In this document: in pieces, positions 1-5,778 of the stretch
Position numbering within the stretch: position 1 is the stretch's first letter
How the letters are laid out: each line of letters starts with the position of its first letter
Origin: G039029935 sp039029935
GTDB taxonomy: Bacteria; Chloroflexota; Anaerolineae; Caldilineales; Caldilineaceae
Length of the DNA stretch: 13,802 nt
NCBI GenBank assembly: GCA_039029935.1
Contig: JBCCFC010000209.1
Coordinates: 1 to 13,802, forward strand
Direction of reading: 5' to 3'
Notes under the pieces: model-generated
What the model was told of the DNA's origin: nothing
Seen by the model: only the letters and a program-made list of their open reading frames with translations
The model's database searches: none
Program-made: the position numbers and the translations under genes

Positions 1-2
1 CC

Positions 3-170
3 TACGACTCGCCTGCCCTCAGCAACATTGATGACTCGCTCAAGCTCGATTCACAAAATCGCGCGCTCCCCGTTCAGTATGGCGACGTCTGCCTCAACTA
101 CGAAAAAGCATGGTTTGAAATAGGTATGCATAATAATTGTCTAACGTTTGCACATCTAAATCATCACTAA
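3..170 (+). CDS. C-terminal end of an unrecognised protein (5' truncated)
   Basis: The frame beginning at base 3 stays open for 55 codons from the left window edge to a TAA at 168-170. The first 40 or so residues (beginning YDSPALSNIDDSLKL, later CLNYEKAWFEI) look protein-like, with a balanced composition and mostly C/T/G third positions. The other two forward frames stop early (base 29) or give a Ser/Thr/Arg-rich peptide ending at base 123. The last 15 codons are AT-rich and less convincing, so the true end may be slightly earlier or disturbed by a frameshift. No family is recognised. It lies on the same strand as the TatD gene, 68 bases before that gene's chosen start, and could be the preceding gene of the same transcription unit. 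Confidence 0.45.
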   Translation, partial: YDSPALSNIDDSLKLDSQNRALPVQYGDVCLNYEKAWFEIGMHNNCLTFAHLNHH

Positions 171-238
171 TGATGATTAGAATCGGCACACAAACAAAAG
201 TAATGATAACCAACAGGCAAAATGAAGATCAGAGACAT

Positions 239-1066
239 GTGATTGTAGATACGCATTGTCATCTGGACTTAAATCAATTTGATGAAGATCGGTCCTTAGT
301 CATGACACGCGCCCATGATGCAAACGTAAGGATCATTATCAACCCTGGGATTGATCTTGAGCATAGTCGTCAAGCAATTAGACTTGCAGAGCAATACTCA
401 GAATATACAGATACACTCCCCGAAGTCTATGCCGCCGTTGGGATACACCCAAATAGCAGTGGTGACTTTGATGAGACAACGATTGCAGAACTGCGTCGCT
501 TGGCGGCGCACCCAAGAGTCGTTGCCATTGGTGAGATTGGTCTTGATTACTACTGGGACAAGGTATTGCCAGAACAACAGGCGATTGCATTCCGCGCACA
601 ACTGGCCTTGGCCGATGAATTGGGGCTACCTGTCATCATCCACAGCCGAGAATCAAATGAGGATGTAGCCGTGATCTTACGGGAATGGGTAGAGAGTCCA
701 CGGTTTCAATCATCCCTATTACAACAGCGTCCTTATGCAGGTGTCCTTCATGCGTACAGCGGTGATTTAGCCCTCGCACAAGAAGCGTACTCATGGAAAT
801 TTGTCCTCAGTTTAGGTGGCCCCGTCACCTTTAAAAATGCCAAGCAATTACATGCCCTTGTTCCTCAACTACGCTTAGATCGGCTTATGCTTGAAACAGA
901 CGCACCCTTTTTAACGCCTCATCCGTATCGCGGAAAGCGAAACGAACCAGCATATACCGCATTGACATGCGACCGTATTGCAGAATTGATGGCTGTGACC
1001 CGTGCCGAAGTGGCGCAAACAACCACACAGCTTGCCTGTCAATTTTTTGGGATTGATGGGGATTAA
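239..1066 (+). CDS. tatD: TatD-family metal-dependent hydrolase (DNase-like)
   Basis: This is a 275-residue TIM-barrel hydrolase of the TatD/YcfH/YabD family, whose members are divalent-metal-dependent deoxyribonucleases. The metal and catalytic residues are all visible: DTHCHLDL at 4-11 with H6 and H8, EIGLDYY at 99-105 with E99, HSRE with H135, HAYSG with H171, and ETDAPFLTPHPYRGKRNEP with D221. The length matches the usual 255-265 residues if translation starts at the GTG at 239, so that residue 1 is the Val of VIVDTHCH. The reading frame continues upstream to a TTG at 137, but those 34 residues resemble no TatD N-terminus and overlap the preceding frame. An ATG at 203 is the main alternative. 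The ribosome-binding site is weak (AGAG, 231-234). The next gene follows after 62 bases. The substrate in this organism cannot be told from sequence. Confidence 0.93.
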   Translation: MIVDTHCHLDLNQFDEDRSLVMTRAHDANVRIIINPGIDLEHSRQAIRLAEQYSEYTDTLPEVYAAVGIHPNSSGDFDETTIAELRRLAAHPRVVAIGEIGLDYYWDKVLPEQQAIAFRAQLALADELGLPVIIHSRESNEDVAVILREWVESPRFQSSLLQQRPYAGVLHAYSGDLALAQEAYSWKFVLSLGGPVTFKNAKQLHALVPQLRLDRLMLETDAPFLTPHPYRGKRNEPAYTALTCDRIAELMAVTRAEVAQTTTQLACQFFGIDGD

Positions 1067-1128
1067 AAAATATAATCATTGTTGATTAACAAAAAGAAAA
1101 TAAAATTATTATTGGAGAATCAAGAATT

Positions 1129-2319
1129 GTGCTGAACAGCGTAGGCGCGGCGGTGGTCGAGGCACGTCCGCAGCGCAGATATACAAATGGTGCGAGTGGC
1201 AACGGCCACCATCCAAACAAGGGGTTTGCCCCAGTGTTCACCCCTGCCCGTGTATCAGAGGCTGACGAACCGACATCACCGAAGAAAGCACAACCCAAGA
1301 GCATAAAGCAGATTTTGTCGCCCGTACAATCGACGCTTAACTTGGTTGAGGAGCAGATGCGTGCAGTCGATTCAACGTTGTTTCAGCCATTGGCAACCAG
1401 CTTCACTGATCTCATTGGTAGCGGCGGGAAAAGGTTACGCCCAGCATTGTCGTTGATGGCGGGGGAATTTAGCCACAAGTATGCTGGTCGGTTGCCAGAA
1501 TCGCCCTACCACAACAATGTGATTTTGTTGGCTGCGGCCATTGAAACGCTGCATACATCTACATTGGTTCATGATGATGTGATTGATGGGGCCTTGATTC
1601 GACGAGGGGCACCAACGCTCAACGCAAAATGGGCGATGGGCACAACGATATTGGCGGGTAACTTTATGTTTGGACACGCCGCACAGTTTCTGGCACGCAC
1701 AAACAACATGCGCGCACTCAACATCTTTAGCAATACGCTACGTGTGATTGTTGATGGCGAATTACGTCAACTTTTTGCCCGTAACGATTATACGCAGGAC
1801 AAAGACAACTACTATCATCGTATCTATGCCAAGACCGCCAGCCTCTTCTGTGCTGCCACAGAATGTGCAGGTGTGTTGACAGAACTGCCGGAACCCCAGG
1901 TTCAACAACTGCGCGATTATGGCTATAACTTTGGCATGGCCTTCCAAATCATTGATGATATTCTTGACTTTACAGGCAATGAAACAACGTTGGGCAAACC
2001 CGCGGGTAGCGATCTGCGACAAGGAACGCTCACACTGCCCTTTTTCTACTTTCTGCAAAGCCATGCATCGCCGGATGCCTTGGTAGATCGCCTGCAACGG
2101 GGGATGCGTTTGGGCTACAAGGGTGATGTCGAAGGGTGGAACAAAATTGTGGAGCAGACAGTGGGTGAATTGTGTGCGAGTAATGCTGTGACTGCTGCTC
2201 GTCAAGAGGCGGTTGAGTTTTTGCAAAAAGCCTATGACAACATGCGCTGCTTCCCAGACAATGTGTATCGACAATCGTTGATGGACCTTTGTGATGTCGT
2301 TGCCGAACGCACCTACTAA
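1129..2319 (+). CDS. Long-chain polyprenyl diphosphate synthase
   Basis: This 396-residue trans-prenyltransferase condenses isopentenyl diphosphate onto allylic diphosphates. It probably makes the side chain of a quinone or another long isoprenoid. Family motifs are complete: GSGGKRLRP at 97-105, the first aspartate-rich motif DDVID at 149-153 followed by RRG, and the second motif DDILD at 276-280, then GKPAGSDLRQGTLTLP. Small residues (S144, T145) sit four to five positions before the first motif, where bulky residues would limit chain length. This favours a long product such as heptaprenyl to decaprenyl diphosphate; that is inference. About 60 N-terminal residues are Gly/Pro/Ala/Lys-rich, disordered-looking and beyond the usual ~325-residue length. 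The GTG start is preceded by GGAG at 1114-1117, 11 bases away. A later start near residue 54 is possible. The end overlaps the glycosyltransferase gene by 26-29 bases, which suggests coupled translation. Confidence 0.93.
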   Translation: MLNSVGAAVVEARPQRRYTNGASGNGHHPNKGFAPVFTPARVSEADEPTSPKKAQPKSIKQILSPVQSTLNLVEEQMRAVDSTLFQPLATSFTDLIGSGGKRLRPALSLMAGEFSHKYAGRLPESPYHNNVILLAAAIETLHTSTLVHDDVIDGALIRRGAPTLNAKWAMGTTILAGNFMFGHAAQFLARTNNMRALNIFSNTLRVIVDGELRQLFARNDYTQDKDNYYHRIYAKTASLFCAATECAGVLTELPEPQVQQLRDYGYNFGMAFQIIDDILDFTGNETTLGKPAGSDLRQGTLTLPFFYFLQSHASPDALVDRLQRGMRLGYKGDVEGWNKIVEQTVGELCASNAVTAARQEAVEFLQKAYDNMRCFPDNVYRQSLMDLCDVVAERTY

Positions 2320-3340
2320 TTCAAAGTCCAGCGTACATCTCTCCATTGTCACCGTTTCGTGGAATGTTTGGCCGCTGCTCAAAGCCTCTCTTCGATCCAT
2401 CGAGGAGCAGAGCCATCCACATCCTGATGACCCCGAACTGCGCTATTTTGATGGCGACAAAACACTCGAAGTCGTGATTGTGGATAGTGCCAGCAGCGAT
2501 GAAACGGTTAAGCAACTACCCAAGACCTTTCCTTGGGTACGGTTGTTGGCAAGCGAAACCAATCTGGGCTTCACCGCTGGCAACAACCAAGGCTACGCCA
2601 TCAGCAAAGGCGAGTTTATCTACTTTCTCAACCCAGACACAGCGCAAGTTGATGATAGCTTCTCTGGTCTATATACCGTCATTGCGAACGATTCAACCAT
2701 CGGCATTGTTGGCCCCAAACTGCGTTATGGTGATGGCACATGGCAGAGTAGCCGTCGTCGTTTTCCCACGCTATTGACCGGATTTTTGGAAAGTACATGG
2801 CTGGGGCAACTCTGGCCTACAAATCCTTGGGCAAAACACTTTCTCATGGACGATTCACCTACCGAGCAGCTTGACGCACAGCAGGATGTCGATTGGCTGG
2901 TCGGGGCAGCCATTATGGGGCGTCGAACGGCACTTGAGACAGTGCGCACCACTGATGCTATCTTGTATGATGGTCCATTTGATGAACAGTTTTTCATGTA
3001 CAGCGAAGAACTCGACCTCGGTCAACGTGTCAAGTCCGCAGGCTGGCGTGTTGTCTATGTCCCCGATGCACTTGTGATCCACTATGAAGGGCGAAGCAGC
3101 GAGCAAGTCATCACCGCTCGACACATTCGCTTCAACACCAGCAAAGTACGCTACTACAAGAAATACTTTGGTCCAGTTTGGGCATCTATCTTGCGTCACT
3201 ATCTGCTCTTTGAGTTCCGTCTCCAAGGTTGGATTGAAGGGGTCAAATGGCTGTTGGGGCATAAGCGTGAATTGCGTGCTGCGCGTATTGCCTCTTATCG
3301 CGAAGTGATTGCCAGTGGGTTGCGGCCAATAGAGCGATAG
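2291..3340 (+). CDS. Family 2 glycosyltransferase (rhamnosyltransferase-like)
   Basis: This is a 349-residue inverting GT-A glycosyltransferase of family 2, with no signal peptide or clear membrane helix, so it is probably cytoplasmic or membrane-associated. Visible elements are the N-terminal strand HLSIVTVSWN (16-25), VVIVDSASSDET (61-72) for nucleotide-sugar binding, NLGFTAGNNQG (91-101), the NPD form of the DxD metal motif at 114-116, DWLVGAAIMGRR (201-212), and the acceptor-side FDEQFFMYSEELDLGQRVK (230-248) with a following H264. These match the rhamnosyltransferase-like branch that builds polysaccharides or glycolipids. A ~20-residue Pro/Asp-rich insertion (41-60) lies before the second strand. 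The start is the GTG at 2291 or the ATG at 2294. Both fall inside the end of the prenyl synthase gene and neither has a strong ribosome-binding site, so translational coupling is likely. Donor and acceptor are unknown. Confidence 0.9.
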   Translation: MMSLPNAPTNSKSSVHLSIVTVSWNVWPLLKASLRSIEEQSHPHPDDPELRYFDGDKTLEVVIVDSASSDETVKQLPKTFPWVRLLASETNLGFTAGNNQGYAISKGEFIYFLNPDTAQVDDSFSGLYTVIANDSTIGIVGPKLRYGDGTWQSSRRRFPTLLTGFLESTWLGQLWPTNPWAKHFLMDDSPTEQLDAQQDVDWLVGAAIMGRRTALETVRTTDAILYDGPFDEQFFMYSEELDLGQRVKSAGWRVVYVPDALVIHYEGRSSEQVITARHIRFNTSKVRYYKKYFGPVWASILRHYLLFEFRLQGWIEGVKWLLGHKRELRAARIASYREVIASGLRPIER

Positions 3341-3388
3341 AGCAGTGGAGCAGTGGAGCGGTGGAGCGGTGGAGCGGTGGAACGGCGT
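3341..3388 (+). repeat. 8-bp tandem repeat directly after the glycosyltransferase stop
   Basis: Five head-to-tail units of AGCRGTGG (3341-3380) are followed by a degenerate sixth (AACGGCGT). The array begins at the base after the TAG stop of the glycosyltransferase. Its phase-shifted unit GGTGGAGC differs by one base from the GGTGGATC unit of the array at 9349-9388. Slippage at such arrays can change copy number. No inverted partner is evident nearby. Confidence 0.85.
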
Positions 3389-3680
3389 AAGCATGCAACC
3401 GATGACTGGATAACCAATACCTGACTCGTCATGTGACTCTAGGCACTACTCTATGTGACCTCCGATGTGATATGCTGCTTGTATACTACAGCGGATTTGG
3501 GTAGGGAACGAATTTCTAATATGGAAAACCTCAATCTGTTCTCAATCTGAGTCTGTTGTCGTAAATTGGCTATATCCTGCTACAACGAATTCAGGGGACA
3601 AACGGATTTCTATCTCGCACAGACAAAAATCCGTTCCGGTCCCAAATCCGCTGTAGCATTCGTCATAAGGAGCTATCATA
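3389..3680. other. Gene-free spacer before the ABA4-like gene
   Basis: About 290 bases without a supportable gene. Bases 3389-3485 show nothing beyond loosely repeated GTGAC words. Bases 3486-3656 are occupied by an inverted-repeat element listed separately. AAGGAG at 3667-3672 is the ribosome-binding site of the next gene, 8 bases before its ATG. A plus-strand open frame beginning at 3566 crosses the element into the next gene in another phase and is not considered real. Confidence 0.7.
3486..3656. mobile_element. MITE-like element, 171 bp with long terminal inverted repeats
   Basis: The ends are a perfect 16-bp inverted repeat, CTACAGCGGATTTGGG at 3486-3501 and its complement at 3641-3656. 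The similarity continues inward with mismatches, so that about 27 of 32 positions match (3486-3517 against 3625-3656). A second pair, AACGGATTT (3601-3609) and AAATCCGTT (3627-3635), lies inside the right half. There is no room for a transposase, so this looks like a non-autonomous miniature inverted-repeat element. A target-site duplication is not obvious; TA dinucleotides lie near the left end only. It sits 10 bases before the ribosome-binding site of the ABA4-like gene and must lie in that gene's leader or promoter region. The parent transposon family is not assigned. Confidence 0.65.
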
Positions 3681-4109
3681 ATGGAAATGGATTTAATCTT
3701 TCAACTGAGCAGCTTGTTGGTCATGCCCTTTTGGTTTTTGATGATTTTTTTGCCGCATTGGGGATGGACCAAACGCATCATTGGCTCAATCTGGGTTGTT
3801 GTACCTGCTGCGCTGCTCTACGCCATCCTCATCGTACCCATTATGCCGTCAGCCATCGGTGATCTGATGAACCCGACATTGGGTGGCATTGCTGCGCTGA
3901 TTGGCGAACCCTATGGCGCAACAGTTGCGTGGATTCACTTTCTGGCCTTTGATCTCTTTGTTGGGCGGTGGGTCTATCTGGATAGCCGTGAGAAAAATGT
4001 GACAGCATGGCTGGCTTCACCCAGCTTGTTCTTCACGCTCATGTTTGGTCCCTTTGGGCTGATTTTGTATCTTGTTATCCGCACATTAACCACGCAACGT
4101 AACTCATAG
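3681..4109 (+). CDS. ABA4-like (DUF4281) integral membrane protein
   Basis: This 142-residue protein is almost entirely hydrophobic, with about four predicted membrane helices (roughly 6-24, 34-53, 80-98 and 111-133). The pattern WIHFLAFDLFVGRWVYLDS followed by RE (84-104), then SPSLFFTLMFGPFGLILYL (113-131), is characteristic of the DUF4281/ABA4-like family. That family is named after the plant ABA DEFICIENT 4 protein needed for neoxanthin formation and is also found in cyanobacteria and other bacteria. The bacterial role is not established, so a carotenoid function should not be assumed. The length is typical of bacterial members. The ATG has a good ribosome-binding site (AAGGAG, 8-base spacing). 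The gene stands alone on the plus strand behind an inverted-repeat element and converges on rsmI with a 30-base gap that holds only a weak palindrome (4125-4135) and no clear terminator. Confidence 0.82.
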   Translation: MEMDLIFQLSSLLVMPFWFLMIFLPHWGWTKRIIGSIWVVVPAALLYAILIVPIMPSAIGDLMNPTLGGIAALIGEPYGATVAWIHFLAFDLFVGRWVYLDSREKNVTAWLASPSLFFTLMFGPFGLILYLVIRTLTTQRNS

Positions 4110-4139
4110 CAGGGCGTCAGCAAAGGTTGTCAACCCGCG

Positions 4140-4826
4140 TTAGCTTGTACCCCCAATCACCACAATATACTCTCCCTTCAGCTTCTTATCCACAAACTGC
4201 TCATGCAGCGACGCCAACGTCCCCCGTTCAATCTGCTCGTACAGCTTCGTCAAATCTTTGGCAACAGCCGCCGGGCGGTCGCCAAGCACCTCTAGCGCAT
4301 CGCCAAGAAAGGAGGCCAGCCGATAGGGGCTTTCGTAGAAGATGAGTGTGTGGGGAGACTCTTTGTCTACAGTGATAAAGCGTTGACGGGGACCTCGTTT
4401 GCGTGGAGGGAAGCCGCGAAAGGTAAAGCTGTGGAGCGGTAAACCGGAGAGCACGAGTGCCATGATCAACCCGGTGGGTCCAGGAATCATGGTCATGTCA
4501 ATGGCGGCGTGGTCGCCCGATTCGTTGGCCTCGTGTACGCGCCGCACCAGCGTAAAGCCAGGGTCGGATATCCCAGGGGTTCCCGCATCTGTGACCAGTG
4601 CCACCGATTTCCCTTCACGCAGTAAGGCCACGATACGCTCGCCTGCCTGATGCTCATTGTGTTCATGAAAGGAAATCTGCGGCTTTTGAATCTCAAAGTG
4701 TTTAAGGAGACGACCCGTTTTTCGTGTGTCTTCGCTGGCGACAAAATCGACTGTGCGCAGGGTATCGAGAGCGCGTAGGGTAATGTCACCAAGGTTGCCG
4801 ATAGGTGTTGCGACTAGATAGAGCAT
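4140..4826 (-). CDS. rsmI: 16S rRNA (cytidine1402-2'-O)-methyltransferase RsmI
   Basis: RsmI uses S-adenosylmethionine to methylate the 2'-hydroxyl of C1402 in the decoding centre of 16S rRNA. The 228-residue protein shows the expected tetrapyrrole-methylase fold motifs in order: ATPIGNLGDIT (6-16), SEDTRKT (31-37), FHEHNE (53-58), TDAGTPGISDPG (79-90), IPGPT (114-118), GFPPRKRG (138-145), FYESPYRL (163-170) and a closing KGEYIVVIGG. It ends right after the methylase domain, without the extra C-terminal domain present in longer (~280-residue) homologues such as that of E. coli. A small insertion near 99-110 (NESGDHAAID) precedes IPGPT. Its start lies only 2 bases after the stop of the RelE-like gene and has no good ribosome-binding site of its own, so it is likely translated from the upstream toxin-antitoxin message. 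Confidence 0.95.
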   Translation of the reverse strand: MLYLVATPIGNLGDITLRALDTLRTVDFVASEDTRKTGRLLKHFEIQKPQISFHEHNEHQAGERIVALLREGKSVALVTDAGTPGISDPGFTLVRRVHEANESGDHAAIDMTMIPGPTGLIMALVLSGLPLHSFTFRGFPPRKRGPRQRFITVDKESPHTLIFYESPYRLASFLGDALEVLGDRPAAVAKDLTKLYEQIERGTLASLHEQFVDKKLKGEYIVVIGGTS

Positions 4827-4828
4827 TG

Positions 4829-5071
4829 TTATTCTACACCAACGCTTAACACATGAATGCGGTGATTCGCATGATCCAGTTCATAGACAACAAAATATTC
4901 ATCAATAATCAGAACAAAACGATTTGGAATCGATTTAGATGCCTCTGATCCTTCTAGAACTGGTTCTGATTTGAGAGATTGAACTGCACCTCGGACCAGA
5001 CTTCCCTTTTCACGCAGTTGATATAGGTATCGAATCACGTCTTGTGAATAGTGGAGTGTCCACAAAATCAT
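4829..5071 (-). CDS. RelE/ParE-like toxin
   Basis: This 80-residue protein has the size and pattern of the RelE/ParE superfamily: an N-terminal helical stretch (DVIRYLYQLREKG, 11-23), a basic middle, and a C-terminal run of strands (RFVLIIDEYFVVYELDHANH, 51-70, then RIHVLSVG, 71-78). The closing strand pair with a hydrophobic VLSVG is typical of these toxins. RelE members cut ribosome-bound mRNA and ParE members attack gyrase; the sequence does not decide between them. Its ATG overlaps the stop of the upstream antitoxin-like gene in an ATGA, with AAGGGG 7 bases before it, the usual arrangement of an antitoxin-toxin pair. Divergence from well-known members means activity is not assured. Confidence 0.75.
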   Translation of the reverse strand: MILWTLHYSQDVIRYLYQLREKGSLVRGAVQSLKSEPVLEGSEASKSIPNRFVLIIDEYFVVYELDHANHRIHVLSVGVE

Positions 5072-5361
5072 ACAATGCCCCTTGCCTTGAGTCCAGCTTC
5101 AAATTCTTCTTCGGATACCCAGTCTTGGTTTTTCATTTCCTGTGCACTCTGTTCTGCTAATGCCCAGATTTCAGCCATTCTTTCCTCACCAAGTTTGGCT
5201 GATGGTAATAGTTTATTGTTTCCACTAATTATCGCGGTAAGATTCGCCAAATACGAATCAATCGCACGTTGAACTAATTCGGCAATACTAAGTCCTGTGT
5301 GTTCAGATGCATGACTTAAAGTGCCAACCTGCGCATCTGTGATCATAACGCTTAAACTCAT
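5068..5361 (-). CDS. Antitoxin-like protein paired with the RelE-like toxin
   Basis: This small protein (about 97 residues) precedes the RelE-like toxin and overlaps it by 4 bases. A short N-terminal strand (SLSVMITDAQ) followed by two helices with TGLSIAELVQRAIDSYLAN resembles a ribbon-helix-helix DNA-binding fold. The second half is charged and helical, ending in the acidic VSEEEFEAGLKARG, as expected for a toxin-binding tail. Two adjacent ATGs occur, at 5364 and 5361 (first base on the minus strand). The strong ribosome-binding site AAGGAG (5369-5374) lies 4 bases from the first and 7 from the second, so the second is preferred here. By analogy with known pairs it would neutralise the toxin and repress its own transcription; this is inference from position and fold pattern. 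Confidence 0.7.
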   Translation of the reverse strand: MSLSVMITDAQVGTLSHASEHTGLSIAELVQRAIDSYLANLTAIISGNNKLLPSAKLGEERMAEIWALAEQSAQEMKNQDWVSEEEFEAGLKARGIV

Positions 5362-5378
5362 CATTATTCTCCTTTTTA

Positions 5379-5765
5379 TTACTTATCAATATTAAACTGT
5401 CCACAACCATCATCAATCACTTTCTGCATGATGTCTAAATCATCCTGTGGGATGGTTCCAGCTAAATGGATAAATTGTTTTCCTGAAACCCCTTTTGAAG
5501 GCAAACCAATTTCAGTCTCAATCATTTCATCATCCACTTCTGGACGCAAACCGTGAATTGCCAAATACTGTGTCATTTCCCGAAGACCGACATCTGCCAA
5601 TCGAGCCGCTTTCCAGACTGAAATATTGCCTTGCTTGTACAGTACAAGCCCTTGTGCCATTCGCAATTCACGCAATCCCGCCTTCAGAATGCTATCCAAA
5701 TGGTCTCGGTACGGTTCTAACTGTACTGCCAGTTCATCTGGTACTGAAATTGTAAATGTTTGCAT
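5379..5765 (-). CDS. UPF0175-like antitoxin-type protein with an added C-terminal segment
   Basis: This 128-residue protein starts at the ATG at 5765, preceded by AAGGA about 10 bases away. The same frame runs on into the kinase gene, but that extension (Trp/Met/Cys-rich) is not protein-like. Residues 1-35 (FTISVPDELAVQL and a helix) look like a short DNA-binding arm. Residues 42-75 (LYKQGNISVWKAARLADVGL onward) match the UPF0175 pattern, in which a helix-turn-helix-like segment follows YxxGxISxxKAA. UPF0175 proteins are often treated as antitoxins, usually beside a PIN-domain toxin. No PIN gene is adjacent. Residues 92-124 form a separate module, with GKQFIHLAGTIPQDDLDIM and a helix ending DDGCGQF. 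The gene sits 13 bases after the kinase stop and about 14-17 bases before the next gene, within a compact minus-strand cluster. Confidence 0.72.
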   Translation of the reverse strand: MQTFTISVPDELAVQLEPYRDHLDSILKAGLRELRMAQGLVLYKQGNISVWKAARLADVGLREMTQYLAIHGLRPEVDDEMIETEIGLPSKGVSGKQFIHLAGTIPQDDLDIMQKVIDDGCGQFNIDK

Positions 5766-5778
5766 ACTACATATCCTT

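Noticed and set aside
137..238. N-terminal extension of the TatD gene from a TTG
   Set aside because: The 34 extra residues do not resemble any TatD N-terminus and overlap the previous frame's end; the conserved domain begins at the GTG at 239.
1762..2400. 212-residue minus-strand open frame across the prenyl synthase gene
   Set aside because: No family motif, and it lies opposite the fully motif-supported prenyl synthase and the start of the glycosyltransferase.
3566..3862. 98-residue plus-strand open frame
   Set aside because: It begins inside the inverted-repeat element and overlaps the well-supported ABA4-like gene in another phase.
4110..4139. Bidirectional terminator between the ABA4-like gene and rsmI
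   Set aside because: Only an 11-base GGTTGTCAACC palindrome is present, with a minimal stem and no T-run on either side.
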